The position numbers were made by a program, and so were the translations under genes. The notes below the pieces were generated by a model. The model saw only the letters and a list, made by a program, of their open reading frames with translations, was not told where the DNA came from and did no database searches. DNA of 64,000 nucleotides from Microbacterium sp. (GTDB lineage Bacteria > Actinomycetota > Actinomycetes > Actinomycetales > Microbacteriaceae): NCBI GenBank assembly GCA_003524435.1, contig DQHP01000040.1:7581-71580 (forward strand), read 5' to 3'. Below, piece by piece: positions 7,885 through 17,782 of the stretch. How positions within the stretch are numbered: the first letter of the stretch is position 1; each line of letters opens with the position of its first letter.

Positions 7885-8655
7885 CTACGCCTGGATCGGA
7901 GCCGAAGGGTCGAGGAAACGGTCGTATCCCTCTTCCTCCAGCCGGTCAGCAAGCTCAGGGCCGCCTTCTTCGACGATCTTGCCTGCAACAACCACGTGCA
8001 CGAAGTCAGGACGGATGTAACGAAGGATGCGGGTGTAGTGCGTGATCAACAGCACACCAAGGCCGCTGGCTTCCTTCGCGCGGTTCACGCCTTCAGAGAC
8101 GATCTTCAACGCGTCGACGTCAAGACCGGAGTCAGTCTCATCGAGCACAGCGAACTTCGGCTTGAGTACCTCAAGCTGCAGGATCTCGTGACGCTTCTTC
8201 TCGCCACCGGAGAAACCTTCGTTGACGTTGCGCTGTGCAAACTTCGGGTCCATCCGCAGGTTCGTCATAGCCTGCTTGACGTCCTTGGTCCAGTGACGGA
8301 TCGAGGGAGCCTCACCATCGAGCGCAGTCTTTGCGGTGCGCAGGAAGTTCGTCACGGTAACGCCGGGGATCTCCACCGGGTACTGCATAGCAAGGAACAG
8401 GCCAGCGCGTGCGCGCTCGTCCACACTCATCGCGAGGACGTCTTCACCGTCGAACGTGATGGTGCCGCTGGTGACCGTGTACTTCGGGTGGCCGGCGATC
8501 GTGTAGGCCAGCGTTGACTTGCCAGAGCCGTTCGGCCCCATGATCGCGTGGGTTTCCCCCGTGCTCATGGTCAGGTTGATTCCGTTGAGGATCGGGGTCG
8601 TACCCGCCTCGGTGTCGACCGTGACATGCAGGTCGCGGATCTCGAGAACAGACAT
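7885..8655 (-). CDS. sufC: SufC, ATPase of the SufBCD Fe-S scaffold
   Basis: This 256-residue cytosolic ABC-type ATPase energises the SufBCD scaffold. Walker A is GPNGSGKST (40-48), the signature is FSGGEKKR (148-155), and Walker B is FAVLDETDSGLD, where the ETDSGLD spelling is typical of SufC rather than transporters. The start abuts the TGA of the Rieske gene (no gap), and sufT follows after 10 bp, all consistent with one transcript from sufB. Confidence 0.97.
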   Translation of the reverse strand: MSVLEIRDLHVTVDTEAGTTPILNGINLTMSTGETHAIMGPNGSGKSTLAYTIAGHPKYTVTSGTITFDGEDVLAMSVDERARAGLFLAMQYPVEIPGVTVTNFLRTAKTALDGEAPSIRHWTKDVKQAMTNLRMDPKFAQRNVNEGFSGGEKKRHEILQLEVLKPKFAVLDETDSGLDVDALKIVSEGVNRAKEASGLGVLLITHYTRILRYIRPDFVHVVVAGKIVEEGGPELADRLEEEGYDRFLDPSAPIQA

Positions 8656-8982
8656 TCAGACTTCCTTTGTGACAGTGGGATCAATGAGCACGTCGTCGCC
8701 GTCAATCGTGACGACGTAGACCGGAACGGGCTCATATGCGGGGAGATTTTGGGGAATGCCGGTGCGCAGCGAGAACTGTGAGCCGTGGGCCCAGCATTCC
8801 AGCGTATCGCCCTCGACAAACCCTTCGGATAGCGAGATTTCGCCATGGGTGCAGGTGTCGCCGATCGCGTGAATCTCACCTGCGGAGTCGAGCACGATCG
8901 CCATCGGTACGCCGTCAATATCGACGCGCATTGGCAGATCCTGTTCGAGTTCGCTCACACCGCAGGCGCGCTGTGCGCTCAT
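8656..8982 (-). CDS. Rieske-type [2Fe-2S] ferredoxin in the SUF operon
   Basis: This small 108-residue Rieske ferredoxin has ligands CTHG (C44, H46) and CWAHG (C63, H66), the two halves of a complete Rieske site. It resembles the ferredoxin component of non-haem iron dioxygenases (NirD/HcaC-like), but no oxygenase is nearby. Its ATG overlaps the sufD TGA, and it sits between sufD and sufC. That position suggests electron supply for Fe-S cluster assembly rather than aromatic oxidation. This placement recurs in actinobacterial SUF operons; the exact electron partners are unknown. Confidence 0.9.
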   Translation of the reverse strand: MSAQRACGVSELEQDLPMRVDIDGVPMAIVLDSAGEIHAIGDTCTHGEISLSEGFVEGDTLECWAHGSQFSLRTGIPQNLPAYEPVPVYVVTIDGDDVLIDPTVTKEV

Positions 8983-10184
8983 ATGTTCACCTGCGCGAGC
9001 TCGATGTCGATGGCCTTGAGCAGTTCCTCTTCGAGCGTGGCGATGCGCAGGCGCAACACGATGTCGGTAAGGAAGCCCAGCACCACCAGTCTGCGCGCCT
9101 CTTCTTCAGAAATTCCTCGCGTCTGTAGATAGAACAGTTGCTCATCATCGAAACGCCCCGTGGCACTGGCGTGCCCGGCGCCGAGGATGTCACCGGTTTG
9201 AATCTCCAGGTTCGGGATCGAGTCAGCGCGCGCGCCTTCGGTGAGCACGAGGTTGCGGTTCGCCTCGTACGAATTCGTCCCGGATGCTTCTGCACCGATG
9301 AGCACATCGCCGATCCAGACGCTGTGCGCACTCTCGCCCTGCAACGCGCCCTTGTAGAGCACGTCGCCGGTAGTGTGCGGCCCCTTGTGATGCAGGTACA
9401 CCTGGCTTTCCAAGTGCTGGCCGGCATCCGCGAAAGACAGACCGTTCAAATAGCCTTCTGAACCAGCGCCGGAAAGCTCTACGTTCGGGTTGACGCGCAC
9501 AATCCCGCCACCGAAGCTGATCACAAAGTGCTTTAGCGTCGCATCGCTATCGACGCGTGCCTGATGCGCGGCAGCGTGAACGGCATCGTCGTCCCACTGC
9601 TGCACGCTGATCACTGTGAGACGCGAGCCCGCCCGCGCGATGATCTCGAGGTTTTGCGCGTACTGCGCCGAACCAGAGTGGCGCAACACCACAGTGGCCG
9701 TGCTGTTCTCCAGCGCTTCAACAACGATATGTGCGTCAGCACGTCGCTCAGCACCCTGGCCTGTGATGTTGATGGTGATCGGATCCGCGACCTCTTCATC
9801 ACGCGGCACACGAATGTGCATCGCCTCGGCCGAACCTTGCCACGCGACCGCAGCGGTGATGTCTTCGGGGAGGAAGAACTCACCGCGCGGAGCAGTCCCG
9901 GCGGGCAGTCCCACCCCGAAGTACTGCTCGCCGGAAATGACGTCATGCGTCACACCGTCGTTCGAAGATGCGACCTCGAACAGTGGCGCGAGCTGGCGCA
10001 CCGGAGTGTGCTTCCAGTTGACCTCGCGGCCCGTGGGCGTACCGAAATCCGCAGGCTCAAACGAGCGGGGACGCTCAGAGCGGGTCTGTACCGGCACGAA
10101 ACCAGCATCAGCCACCTGGGCTGCCGGGTCGACGTGCGCGTTCGTATCTTGCGCCGCCGTGGGCGCTGTCGTCGAGGCCGCCAT
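8979..10184 (-). CDS. sufD: SufD, Fe-S scaffold subunit
   Basis: This 401-residue SufBD-family protein pairs with SufB in the SufBC2D complex. The beta-helical core is visible from about residue 120, with the family segments SYEANRNLVLTEGARADSIPNLEIQ and GAGHASATGRFDDEQLFYLQTRG read in pieces along positions 290-360, including the conserved histidine of GHASATG. The N-terminal 40 residues are Ala/Thr-rich and variable, as is common. The ATG at 10184 abuts the sufB stop codon (TAA then ATG), so the two are tightly coupled. Confidence 0.95.
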   Translation of the reverse strand: MAASTTAPTAAQDTNAHVDPAAQVADAGFVPVQTRSERPRSFEPADFGTPTGREVNWKHTPVRQLAPLFEVASSNDGVTHDVISGEQYFGVGLPAGTAPRGEFFLPEDITAAVAWQGSAEAMHIRVPRDEEVADPITINITGQGAERRADAHIVVEALENSTATVVLRHSGSAQYAQNLEIIARAGSRLTVISVQQWDDDAVHAAAHQARVDSDATLKHFVISFGGGIVRVNPNVELSGAGSEGYLNGLSFADAGQHLESQVYLHHKGPHTTGDVLYKGALQGESAHSVWIGDVLIGAEASGTNSYEANRNLVLTEGARADSIPNLEIQTGDILGAGHASATGRFDDEQLFYLQTRGISEEEARRLVVLGFLTDIVLRLRIATLEEELLKAIDIELAQVNI

Positions 10185-11603
10185 TTAGCCGACCGATCCT
10201 TCCATGCCCATTTCAATGAGCTTGTTCAGTTCCATGGCATATTCCATCGGAAGCTCACGTGCAATCGGCTCGATAAAGCCGCGCACGATCATCGACATTG
10301 CTTCGGTTTCTTCCATGCCACGGCTCATCAGATAAAACAGCTGTTCTTCGCTGACCTTCGAGACGGTTGCTTCGTGTCCGAGCTGCACGTCATCGACACG
10401 AATATCGATCGACGGGTAGGTGTCCGATCGGGACTGCGTGTCAACAAGCAGCGCATCACAGATCACCGAGTTCGACGAATGATGCGCGACAGGGTCGACA
10501 CGCACCTCACCGCGGTACGCAGAGCGACCTCCACCGCGAGCAATCGACTTAGAGACGATCGACGACTGTGTGTACGGCGCCATGTGCACCATCTTCGCGC
10601 CCGCATCCTGGTGCTGGCCGGGGCCAGCGAACGCGACGGAAAGAGTCTCACCCTTGGCGTGCTCACCCATCAGGTAAATCGACGGGTATTTCATCGTCAC
10701 CTTCGAGCCAATGTTGCCATCGACCCATTCCATCGTGGCGCCCTCGTGCGCGACCGCACGCTTGGTGACGAGGTTGTAAACGTTGTTCGACCAGTTCTGG
10801 ATCGTCGTGTAGCGAACGCGAGCGTTCTTCTTCACGATGATCTCGACGACGGCCGAGTGCAGCGAGTCCGACTTGTAGATCGGAGCCGTGCAGCCCTCGA
10901 TGTAGTGGATGTAGCTGTCTTCATCCGCGATGATCAGGGTCCGCTCGAACTGGCCCATATTCTCGGTGTTAATGCGGAAGTATGCCTGCAGCGGAATCTC
11001 GACGTGTACGCCCTTGGGGACGTATACGAAGGAACCACCTGACCATACGGCCGTGTTGAGAGCCGCGAACTTGTTGTCGCCCGCCGGGATGACCGTTCCG
11101 AAGTACTCTTCGAAGAACTCCGGGTGCTCGCGAAGTGCGGTGTCGGTGTCCATGAAGATGACGCCCTGTGCTTCCAGGTCCTCACGGATCTGGTGGTAGA
11201 CGACCTCGGACTCGTACTGAGCCGCGACTCCGGCAACGAGGCGCTGTCGCTCTGCCTCCGGGATGCCGAGCTTTTCGTAGGTGTCGCGGATTTCCGCGGG
11301 GAGGTCCTCCCAGGACTGCGCCTGCTTCTCCGTCGAACGGACAAAGTATTTAATGTTCTCGAAGTCGATGCCGCTGAGGTCTGCTCCCCAGGTCGGCATG
11401 GGCTTGCGACCGAAGAGCTGATACCCCTTGAGGCGGTTCTTCAGCATCCATTCGGGTTCGCTCTTCAACGCCGAGATGTCGCGCACGACGGCTTCAGAAA
11501 TTCCACGTTTCGCGCTCGCACCAGCAGAATCTGCATCGTGCCAGCCGAACTCGTACACCCCCAGACTGTCAAGTTCCGGGCGATCGATCAGCACATCCGA
11601 CAT
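10185..11603 (-). CDS. sufB: SufB, Fe-S scaffold subunit
   Basis: The product is 472 residues when started at the ATG at 11603, which has AAGGAGAG nearby; an upstream extension of 15 residues lacks such a signal. SufB is the core scaffold on which nascent clusters are built from sulfide and iron. Family hallmarks include the segments [37 protein letters not shown] and [21 protein letters not shown]. It is the first gene of the operon sufB-sufD-ferredoxin-sufC-sufT-malY-type-MFS. No SufR-type regulator is adjacent, and neither sufS nor sufU is present, so the desulfurase must be elsewhere or replaced. Confidence 0.97.
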   Translation of the reverse strand: MSDVLIDRPELDSLGVYEFGWHDADSAGASAKRGISEAVVRDISALKSEPEWMLKNRLKGYQLFGRKPMPTWGADLSGIDFENIKYFVRSTEKQAQSWEDLPAEIRDTYEKLGIPEAERQRLVAGVAAQYESEVVYHQIREDLEAQGVIFMDTDTALREHPEFFEEYFGTVIPAGDNKFAALNTAVWSGGSFVYVPKGVHVEIPLQAYFRINTENMGQFERTLIIADEDSYIHYIEGCTAPIYKSDSLHSAVVEIIVKKNARVRYTTIQNWSNNVYNLVTKRAVAHEGATMEWVDGNIGSKVTMKYPSIYLMGEHAKGETLSVAFAGPGQHQDAGAKMVHMAPYTQSSIVSKSIARGGGRSAYRGEVRVDPVAHHSSNSVICDALLVDTQSRSDTYPSIDIRVDDVQLGHEATVSKVSEEQLFYLMSRGMEETEAMSMIVRGFIEPIARELPMEYAMELNKLIEMGMEGSVG

Positions 11604-11833
11604 CACACTCTCCTTGTTGGGCCGCAACGGTATCAGCCGCCCCGACATGCCATGGCCCCGTCGAGTAGTCGGGGTTGGTTGTCGCTGGTGGGCCTCATCA
11701 CAGACGCTTTCTTAGCGCCTAAACTGTTGATGATGCGTTTCGCGCGTGAAGCGCACGCATCGCAACAATCCGATTCTACAGGTTCCCCCTGACTTCCGGG
11801 CCGTGCCCGGTGCCTGGCGCGAACCGGAGGCCC
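11604..11833. other. Divergent sufB/ctaA intergenic region
   Basis: The 230-bp spacer holds a minus-strand TAGAAT at 11772-11777, a possible -10 box for sufB with a long leader, and a short TTAG-CGC-CTAA symmetry at 11712-11722 that could be an operator. A 10-bp imperfect hairpin-like stretch (GCGTTTCGCGCGTGAAGCGCACGC, about 11735-11758) is also present. No operator can be assigned with confidence. Confidence 0.35.
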
Positions 11834-12943
11834 ATGTCTGAGACCGTCGCGCCCGCCACATCCACCGACCACAACGGGTTTTGGAGTCGGCTGCCCTCCC
11901 CGATTGGAAAGCCACTGCGCGTCCTCGCATGGTTGTCTTTCATCGCCGAGGTCGTCATCATCGGCACCGGCGGCGCTGTACGCCTGACAGGTTCAGGGCT
12001 CGGATGCTCCGAATGGCCGCTCTGCACCCCCGATTCCCTGGTCCCCACCGCAGAACAGGGCATCCACGGCATCATCGAATTCGGCAACCGCATGATGACC
12101 GGCGTCGTCGGAATCGTCGCGATCGCGGTACTCCTCTTGACACTGTTTGCGCTCGGCGGCCTTCGACTACTGAAACCGACGTTGTGGTTCGCACTGGGAT
12201 CAATCGCTGCGGGTGCCATCTGCTTCGCGATGGCGTCATTGGCAGGCGCGCCCGCGTTCCCGTTCTTCTCGCTCGGGCTGTTGCTGGGAACCATCGCAGG
12301 TGCGGTCGATTCCCTGCGTTTCGCGCCAGCGCGTCGAGATCTCGTCAGCCTCGCGTGGATTGCGCTCGTCGGCGTAGTGGCGCAAGCCCTAGTTGGAGGA
12401 ATCACCGTTCTCACCGGGCTGAACCCGTGGATCGTCGGCTTCCACTACGCGTCGTCTTTGGCGCTCGTATGCGTGACAGCAGCATTCTTGGTGCGCATGC
12501 ACGAGTCTGATGCTCCGCGCAAACGAGTCGTTCCTCTCTGGTTCACCGTGCTTTCTTACCTCACCGGCCTCGCCCTGGTTGCAACGATCTTCTTCGGCGT
12601 CCTCACCACGGGTTCCGGCCCACACTCTGGCGACATCGAGGTCATCCGCGATGGCTTCGATGCCAGTTTCCTCGCCCACGTGCACTCCTGGCCCGGGTAC
12701 ATCCTCGGCGGTCTGGTGCTGATTATGGCGATCAGCGCGTGGGTGCTTCGGCTCCGTCCTCGTCAGTGGCTTTTGGTGCTTGTCGTGGCCATTGCGGTGC
12801 AGATCTTTGTGGGCGTCTGGCAAGCACGTGACGGTCTCCCCGCGCTCCTCGTCGGCATCCATATGGTTCTTGCCGCGCTTTCCGCCGCCGCGTACACCGT
12901 CGTCGTACTTCGTATGAAGAAGCCGGTCGATGCACCCGATTGA
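11834..12943 (+). CDS. ctaA: Heme A synthase CtaA
   Basis: This 369-residue membrane protein of the COX15/CtaA family converts heme O to heme A for aa3-type cytochrome oxidase. There are eight hydrophobic helices. Heme-ligand regions with conserved histidines include GIHGIIEFGNR (first half), VGFHYASSLALV and the second-half pair FLAHVHSWPGYIL and VGIHMVLAAL. The conserved GGAVRLTGSGLGCSEWPLC carries the extracellular cysteine. The ATG at 11834 has GGAGG six bases upstream; an in-frame GTG 24 bases earlier is disfavoured. Together with ctaB on the facing strand it completes heme A synthesis. Confidence 0.95.
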   Translation: MSETVAPATSTDHNGFWSRLPSPIGKPLRVLAWLSFIAEVVIIGTGGAVRLTGSGLGCSEWPLCTPDSLVPTAEQGIHGIIEFGNRMMTGVVGIVAIAVLLLTLFALGGLRLLKPTLWFALGSIAAGAICFAMASLAGAPAFPFFSLGLLLGTIAGAVDSLRFAPARRDLVSLAWIALVGVVAQALVGGITVLTGLNPWIVGFHYASSLALVCVTAAFLVRMHESDAPRKRVVPLWFTVLSYLTGLALVATIFFGVLTTGSGPHSGDIEVIRDGFDASFLAHVHSWPGYILGGLVLIMAISAWVLRLRPRQWLLVLVVAIAVQIFVGVWQARDGLPALLVGIHMVLAALSAAAYTVVVLRMKKPVDAPD

Positions 12944-13026
12944 CTTACATCTAGAACAGTCACCACACACCTCGCACATCGCTGGCGCATAGCTCCCGCA
13001 TCAGTTCGTCGGCGAGCGTGGCGAGC

Positions 13027-13506
13027 ATGAAGAACACGTCACTTACACGCAGCACGTCATACTGGCTGCTGCTCGTCCTGTCCCTCGCATCCGCAGCCGT
13101 CGGAGGATGGCTGGTGTGGGACAGCACCACCACAATGCTCACGACGATCCTGGATGGAACCGCCACCAACGTCGAGGTTTACGTTGGGCAGGCGTGGGTC
13201 ACCTCGGGAGCCGCGCTGCTTGCGGCCGGCATCCTCGGTATCTTTCTCACGCTCTTCCTCGGAGCGGCGAAAGCGCTCATCCCCGCCGCACCTGTTGTTG
13301 TCGAGCCTCTCGACGACACGACGGACGCCTCGGATGCCTCGACCCCTGAGGGCGTTGAAGGCTCACCGATCGACGCTACGACCGAACAGAAGGAAAAGAC
13401 CCCTGAGATCGTTGAAGAGTCAGTGACCGAAACAGATCCCGAACTTGTCGATCAGAACGGCAACAGCGGATCAACCGCGACAGCAACGAACAGCAGCGTC
13501 AGGTAG
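13027..13506 (+). CDS. Small membrane protein of unknown function between ctaA and ctaB
   Basis: The product is 159 residues. It has two predicted transmembrane helices (about 10-32 and 58-85) separated by a short Thr-rich loop, then an acidic, low-complexity tail rich in Thr, Glu, Asp and Ser (about 95-159). No catalytic motif is recognised; such two-helix proteins are common as uncharacterised genes in Microbacteriaceae. The ATG at 13027 is preferred for its lysine-rich N-terminus, while a GTG at 13018 is possible. The last 55 bp overlap the 3' end of convergent ctaB. The codon pattern is normal, and the hydrophobic helices support it as a real gene. Confidence 0.7.
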   Translation: MKNTSLTRSTSYWLLLVLSLASAAVGGWLVWDSTTTMLTTILDGTATNVEVYVGQAWVTSGAALLAAGILGIFLTLFLGAAKALIPAAPVVVEPLDDTTDASDASTPEGVEGSPIDATTEQKEKTPEIVEESVTETDPELVDQNGNSGSTATATNSSVR

Positions 13507-14357
13507 GTGATGGATGCGTGGAACACCCGCATCGGACGCGGGTTTGTTCCACGCACCGCCTGGCTGTAGAGCCGGTGCGATTCATAGACAAACCAGCCAC
13601 CGAACACGACGGCAGAGACTGTATAGACCAGACCCATCTCGCCGACGGGAATCAACAGCAGCGAACACGCCACCGTTGCCCATGCGTAAAGAATGACCTG
13701 AAGACCGACCTGCGACGCGTTTCGCGTCACGCCCAGCATCGGCACATCGGCATCGGAGTAGTCATCGCGGTACTTCATCGACAGCGGCCAGTAATGTGCA
13801 GGCGTCCATAGGAAGATCAACGCGAACAGCACGATAGCGGGCCAGCCGACATCACCAGTGACCGCCGACCAGCCGATAACCACCGGGAAACATCCTGCGA
13901 TGCCTCCCCAGATGATGTTCTGCTCAGTGCGACGCTTGAGGATCATCGTATAAATCACGACGTAGAAGAAGATTGCCGCGACAGACAGCGCGGTCGTGAC
14001 CCAGTTCGTGGTGACAAACAGCCAGACCGTGGATAGCACGGCAAGAACCCACGAGAAAATCAGGGCGGCACGCGGTGATACCTGCCCTGTGACGATCGGA
14101 CGATGCTCCGTGCGTCGCATGTGCGCGTCCATGTCCCGGTCGAGGTACATGTTGAATGACGCTGCCGACCCCGCGCTCATCGCGCCGCCGATCACGGTGG
14201 CAAGCACAAGCCAAAGATTAGGCATCCCGCCTTCAGCGAGAAACATGACGGGAACTGTGGAGACGAGCAGCAACTCGAGAACGCGCGGCTTGGTCAGTGC
14301 AACGTACGCCTTGATCGTCTGACTGAACGGCCGCTTCACCGCCGTCGCATGCGACAT
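13452..14357 (-). CDS. ctaB: Protoheme IX farnesyltransferase (heme O synthase) CtaB
   Basis: This roughly 301-residue UbiA-family prenyltransferase transfers a farnesyl group to heme b, forming heme O, the substrate of CtaA. The first Asp-rich motif is [15 protein letters not shown] and the [14 protein letters not shown] lead is typical of CtaB; about nine membrane helices follow. The ATG at 14357 lies 18 bases after GGAGGAGG, and a longer frame opens at 14402, just after a TAGAAT box (14408-14413). Because transcription from that box would begin near or inside the longer start, the shorter start is chosen, with moderate certainty. It is convergent with the small membrane protein gene and divergent from tkt. 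Confidence 0.9.
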   Translation of the reverse strand: MSHATAVKRPFSQTIKAYVALTKPRVLELLLVSTVPVMFLAEGGMPNLWLVLATVIGGAMSAGSAASFNMYLDRDMDAHMRRTEHRPIVTGQVSPRAALIFSWVLAVLSTVWLFVTTNWVTTALSVAAIFFYVVIYTMILKRRTEQNIIWGGIAGCFPVVIGWSAVTGDVGWPAIVLFALIFLWTPAHYWPLSMKYRDDYSDADVPMLGVTRNASQVGLQVILYAWATVACSLLLIPVGEMGLVYTVSAVVFGGWFVYESHRLYSQAVRGTNPRPMRVFHASITYLTLLFVAVAVDPLLPF

Positions 14358-14407
14358 GGTCGAGATATCGATCGCCTCCTCCGAGCACACTCCGACAACC
14401 ATTTCAT

Positions 14408-14413
14408 TCTAGT
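14408..14413 (-). promoter_or_regulatory. Candidate -10 box for ctaB
   Basis: TAGAAT on the minus strand, with GAGACA 16 bp further upstream as a partial -35 match, sits just ahead of the ctaB reading frame. Confidence 0.4.
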
Positions 14414-14570
14414 CCACCCGCAGCGACTGTCTCACGACGTAAGACTCGTATCGCCGGGGCTGTCGCACCAGTAAGCTGAAACCCACTCGCGCGCCCGGCG
14501 CTGTGCACTCTCCGTGACGACGCGGAACCGCCAGTGGAATATGGGCGCCCTCGAAGTAGTTGGAAAGGGC

Positions 14571-16673
14571 ATGACCGTGACGGAACTGCAGTGGGCTGAG
14601 ATCGATCGACGTGCGGTGGATACCGCCCGAGTATTGGCGGCGGATGCCGTTGAGAAGGTCGGCAACGGTCACCCAGGAACAGCGATGAGCCTTGCGCCCG
14701 CCGCGTACCTCCTGTACCAGCGCGTGATGCGCCATGACCCGGCTGATGTCGATTGGTTGGGTCGCGACCGCTTCATCCTCTCCGTCGGCCACTCGTCGCT
14801 GACGCAGTACGTGCAGTTGTACCTCGGCGGCTTCGGTCTCGAACTCGATGACCTCAAGTCCCTACGCACCTGGGGTTCGAAAACTCCGGGTCACCCCGAG
14901 TACGGCCACACCAAGGGCGTTGAGATCACCACAGGCCCCCTGGGCCAGGGTCTCGCCTCTGCCGTCGGATTCGCCTATGCGGCCCGCTACGAGCGCGGCC
15001 TGTTCGATCCAGAGACCGAAGGGGGCAAGAGCCCCTTCGACCACTTTGTGTATGTCATTGCCGGTGACGGCGACCTGCAGGAGGGCGTCACGAGCGAAGC
15101 CGGCTCACTCGCCGGCCACCAGCAACTCGGCAACCTGATCGCGATCTACGACTCGAATCAGATCTCCATCGAAGACGACACCAACGTCGCCTTTACTGAA
15201 GATGTCGCGAAGCGCTACGAGGCTTATGGCTGGCAGGTGCTGACCGTTGATTGGAAGAAGACCGGTCAATACGTCGAAGACGTCGCTGAGCTGCATGCGG
15301 CAATCGAAGCCGCCAAGGGCGAGACTGACAAGCCGTCTCTGATCATCCTCAAGACGATCATCGGCTGGCCTTCTCCGGGCAAGCAGAACTCGGGCAAGAT
15401 TCATGGCTCGGCTCTCGGCGGCGATGAACTCGCCGCGACGAAGAAGGTACTGGGCTTCGACCCGGAGCAGAACTTCGTCGTCGACGACGACATCCTCGCG
15501 CACACCCGTGAACTCGCGAACCGCGCAGCTGACGAACGCGCCGTCTGGCAGAAGTCGTTCGACGCTTGGGCTGCGGCGAACCCGGAGCGCAAGGCGCTGC
15601 TCGACCGTCTTGAGGCACAGGAACTTCCAGCTGATATCGCGAGCGCGCTGCCTACTTTTGAGGCAGGCAAGGATGTTTCTACGCGCGCCGCATCCGGGCA
15701 GGTCATCAATGCTCTCGCCGCTGAGCTCCCCGAGCTGTGGGGCGGCTCCGCTGACCTCGCTGAGTCGAACCTCACGACGATCAAGAACGCACCGTCGTTC
15801 ATCCCCACCGAGTGGTCAACACACGAGTGGTCCGGAAACCCCTACGGTCGCGTGTTGCACTTCGGTATCCGCGAGCACGCGATGGGCGCAATCATCAATG
15901 GCATCGTGTTGCACGGCCCGACGCGCGCATTCGGTGGCACGTTCCTTATCTTCAGCGATTACATGCGTCCTGCGGTGCGTCTCGCTGCGCTCATGAACAT
16001 TCCGAGCCTCTTTGTTTGGACGCACGATTCTGTCGCGCTCGGCGAAGACGGCCCCACGCACCAGCCGATTGAGCAAATCGCGTCACTGCGCGCCATCCCG
16101 AACTTCACGATGGTTCGTCCGGCAGATGCGAATGAGACCTCAGTGGTGTGGCTCGAGTTGCTTCGCCGTCACGAGGGTCCCGCAGGTCTTGCCCTGACCC
16201 GTCAGAACATTCCGGTGTTCGAGCGCGGTGAAGGCACAGCATCCGGCGATGTCTTCGCATCGGCTGACAACGCGACCAAGGGCGCGTACGTGCTCGCTGA
16301 GGCACCGAACGGCACGCCCGACGTCATTCTCGTCGCTACCGGCTCCGAGGTGCAGCTCGCGGTATCCGCACGCGAGACGCTGGCCGCTGAGGGCGTCAAC
16401 GCACGCGTCGTCTCTGTCCCGTCGTTGGAATGGTTCGACGAGCAGGATGCCGCGTACCGCGAGTCCGTGCTGCCTGCAGGTGTCACCGCGCGCGTCTCGG
16501 TCGAAGCAGGCTCCGCGCTCAGCTGGCGCGGCATCGTTGGCGACAAGGGCCGCTCCGTTGCCATCGATCACTTCGGCGCTTCGGCCGACTATAAAACTCT
16601 GTTCCAGAAGTTCGGCATCACTGCCGAAGCCGTCGTTGAGGCGGCCCGCGAGACCATCAAGGAGAACGCATGA
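14571..16673 (+). CDS. tkt: Transketolase
   Basis: This 700-residue thiamine-diphosphate enzyme of the non-oxidative pentose phosphate pathway transfers two-carbon ketol units between sugar phosphates. Visible are [17 protein letters not shown] near the N-terminus, the ThDP/Mg motif [18 protein letters not shown] (around 170), HGSALGGDE, the pyrimidine-domain segment [12 protein letters not shown] and the phosphate-site [19 protein letters not shown]. The ATG at 14571 follows GGAAAGG; a longer frame from 14514 lacks comparable support. It is the first gene of tkt-tal-pgi-zwf-opcA-pgl, with the stop overlapping the tal start. Confidence 0.97.
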   Translation: MTVTELQWAEIDRRAVDTARVLAADAVEKVGNGHPGTAMSLAPAAYLLYQRVMRHDPADVDWLGRDRFILSVGHSSLTQYVQLYLGGFGLELDDLKSLRTWGSKTPGHPEYGHTKGVEITTGPLGQGLASAVGFAYAARYERGLFDPETEGGKSPFDHFVYVIAGDGDLQEGVTSEAGSLAGHQQLGNLIAIYDSNQISIEDDTNVAFTEDVAKRYEAYGWQVLTVDWKKTGQYVEDVAELHAAIEAAKGETDKPSLIILKTIIGWPSPGKQNSGKIHGSALGGDELAATKKVLGFDPEQNFVVDDDILAHTRELANRAADERAVWQKSFDAWAAANPERKALLDRLEAQELPADIASALPTFEAGKDVSTRAASGQVINALAAELPELWGGSADLAESNLTTIKNAPSFIPTEWSTHEWSGNPYGRVLHFGIREHAMGAIINGIVLHGPTRAFGGTFLIFSDYMRPAVRLAALMNIPSLFVWTHDSVALGEDGPTHQPIEQIASLRAIPNFTMVRPADANETSVVWLELLRRHEGPAGLALTRQNIPVFERGEGTASGDVFASADNATKGAYVLAEAPNGTPDVILVATGSEVQLAVSARETLAAEGVNARVVSVPSLEWFDEQDAAYRESVLPAGVTARVSVEAGSALSWRGIVGDKGRSVAIDHFGASADYKTLFQKFGITAEAVVEAARETIKENA

Positions 16674-17782
16674 GCACCCCCACCGCAGACCTCTCAGCTG
16701 CAGGAGTCAGCATCTGGCTCGACGATCTCTCGCGCATCCGGATCAATTCAGGCAACCTTGCTGACCTGATCGAAAAGCGCAACGTCGTCGGTGTCACCAC
16801 GAACCCGACGATCTTCGCCAACGCGATCACCGACGAAAACGACACGTCGTACGACGCGCAGGTCACCGAACTCGCTGCCTCCGGCGCGACGGCTGAAGAG
16901 GCCGTATTCGCTGCCACAACCCAGGATGTCCAGGCTGCACTAGACGTCTTCCGTCCGGTCTGGGAGTCCTCAGATCACGTCGACGGTCGCGTCTCAATCG
17001 AGGTCTCCCCCGACCTCGCTCATGACACCGCTGGCACGGTCACTCAGGCCAAGGAGCTGTGGGAAAAGGTTGACCGCCCGAACTTGCTGGTGAAGATTCC
17101 TGCCACCAAGGCGGGACTTCCGGCGATCGCCGAATCCATCGGCGCCGGGATCAGTGTGAATGTGACGCTGATCTTCAGTCTCGAGCGCTACGCCGCCGTC
17201 GTTGACGCCTATCTCACCGGACTCGAGACCGCGAAGGCCGCTGGCATCGATCTTTCGACGATCCACTCCGTCGCCTCGTTCTTCGTGTCGCGCGTCGATA
17301 CCGAAACTGACAACCGACTCACCGCCATCGGCACCGACGAGGCACTCGCGCTGAAGAGCAAAGCCGGACTCGCCAACGCCCGTCTCGCTTACGAACTGTT
17401 CGAGCAGAGCTTCGCAGGCGACCGCGCGAAGGCGCTCCTCGACGCAGGTGCTAATTTGCAGCGTCCGCTGTGGGCCTCGACGGGCGTCAAGGATCCTGCG
17501 CTGCCCGACACGCTGTACGTGACTGAACTCGTCGCCAACGGCGTCGTGAACACCATGCCCGAGAAGACACTCGAGGCGACGTTCGACCACGCCGTCATCA
17601 CTGGCGACACGATCACCGGTGGCTACGAAGAAGCCCGCGCGGTTTTCGCAGGGCTCGAGAAGGTCGGCGTCGACTTCGCTGACGTCACTCAGGTGCTGGA
17701 AGACGAGGGCGTGAAGAAGTTCATCGACTCTTGGCATGACCTGCTCGCCCAGGTCAAGGAAGGTCTCGAGGCCCAGCGATGA
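16670..17782 (+). CDS. tal: Transaldolase
   Basis: This 370-residue transaldolase is of the long actinobacterial class. The active-site lysine is in [16 protein letters not shown] (Schiff-base lysine in VKIPAT), with the N-terminal [12 protein letters not shown] and [16 protein letters not shown] segments that define the family. It links erythrose-4-phosphate and sedoheptulose-7-phosphate metabolism to glycolysis. The start overlaps the tkt stop (ATGA) and the stop overlaps the pgi start, giving strong coupling. Confidence 0.97.
   Translation: MSTPTADLSAAGVSIWLDDLSRIRINSGNLADLIEKRNVVGVTTNPTIFANAITDENDTSYDAQVTELAASGATAEEAVFAATTQDVQAALDVFRPVWESSDHVDGRVSIEVSPDLAHDTAGTVTQAKELWEKVDRPNLLVKIPATKAGLPAIAESIGAGISVNVTLIFSLERYAAVVDAYLTGLETAKAAGIDLSTIHSVASFFVSRVDTETDNRLTAIGTDEALALKSKAGLANARLAYELFEQSFAGDRAKALLDAGANLQRPLWASTGVKDPALPDTLYVTELVANGVVNTMPEKTLEATFDHAVITGDTITGGYEEARAVFAGLEKVGVDFADVTQVLEDEGVKKFIDSWHDLLAQVKEGLEAQR

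Noticed and set aside
9564..11042. 492-residue open frame on the plus strand opposite sufB/sufD
   Set aside because: It is antisense to well-supported SUF genes, is Arg/His-rich without any domain, and follows codon-pattern shadowing in high-GC DNA.
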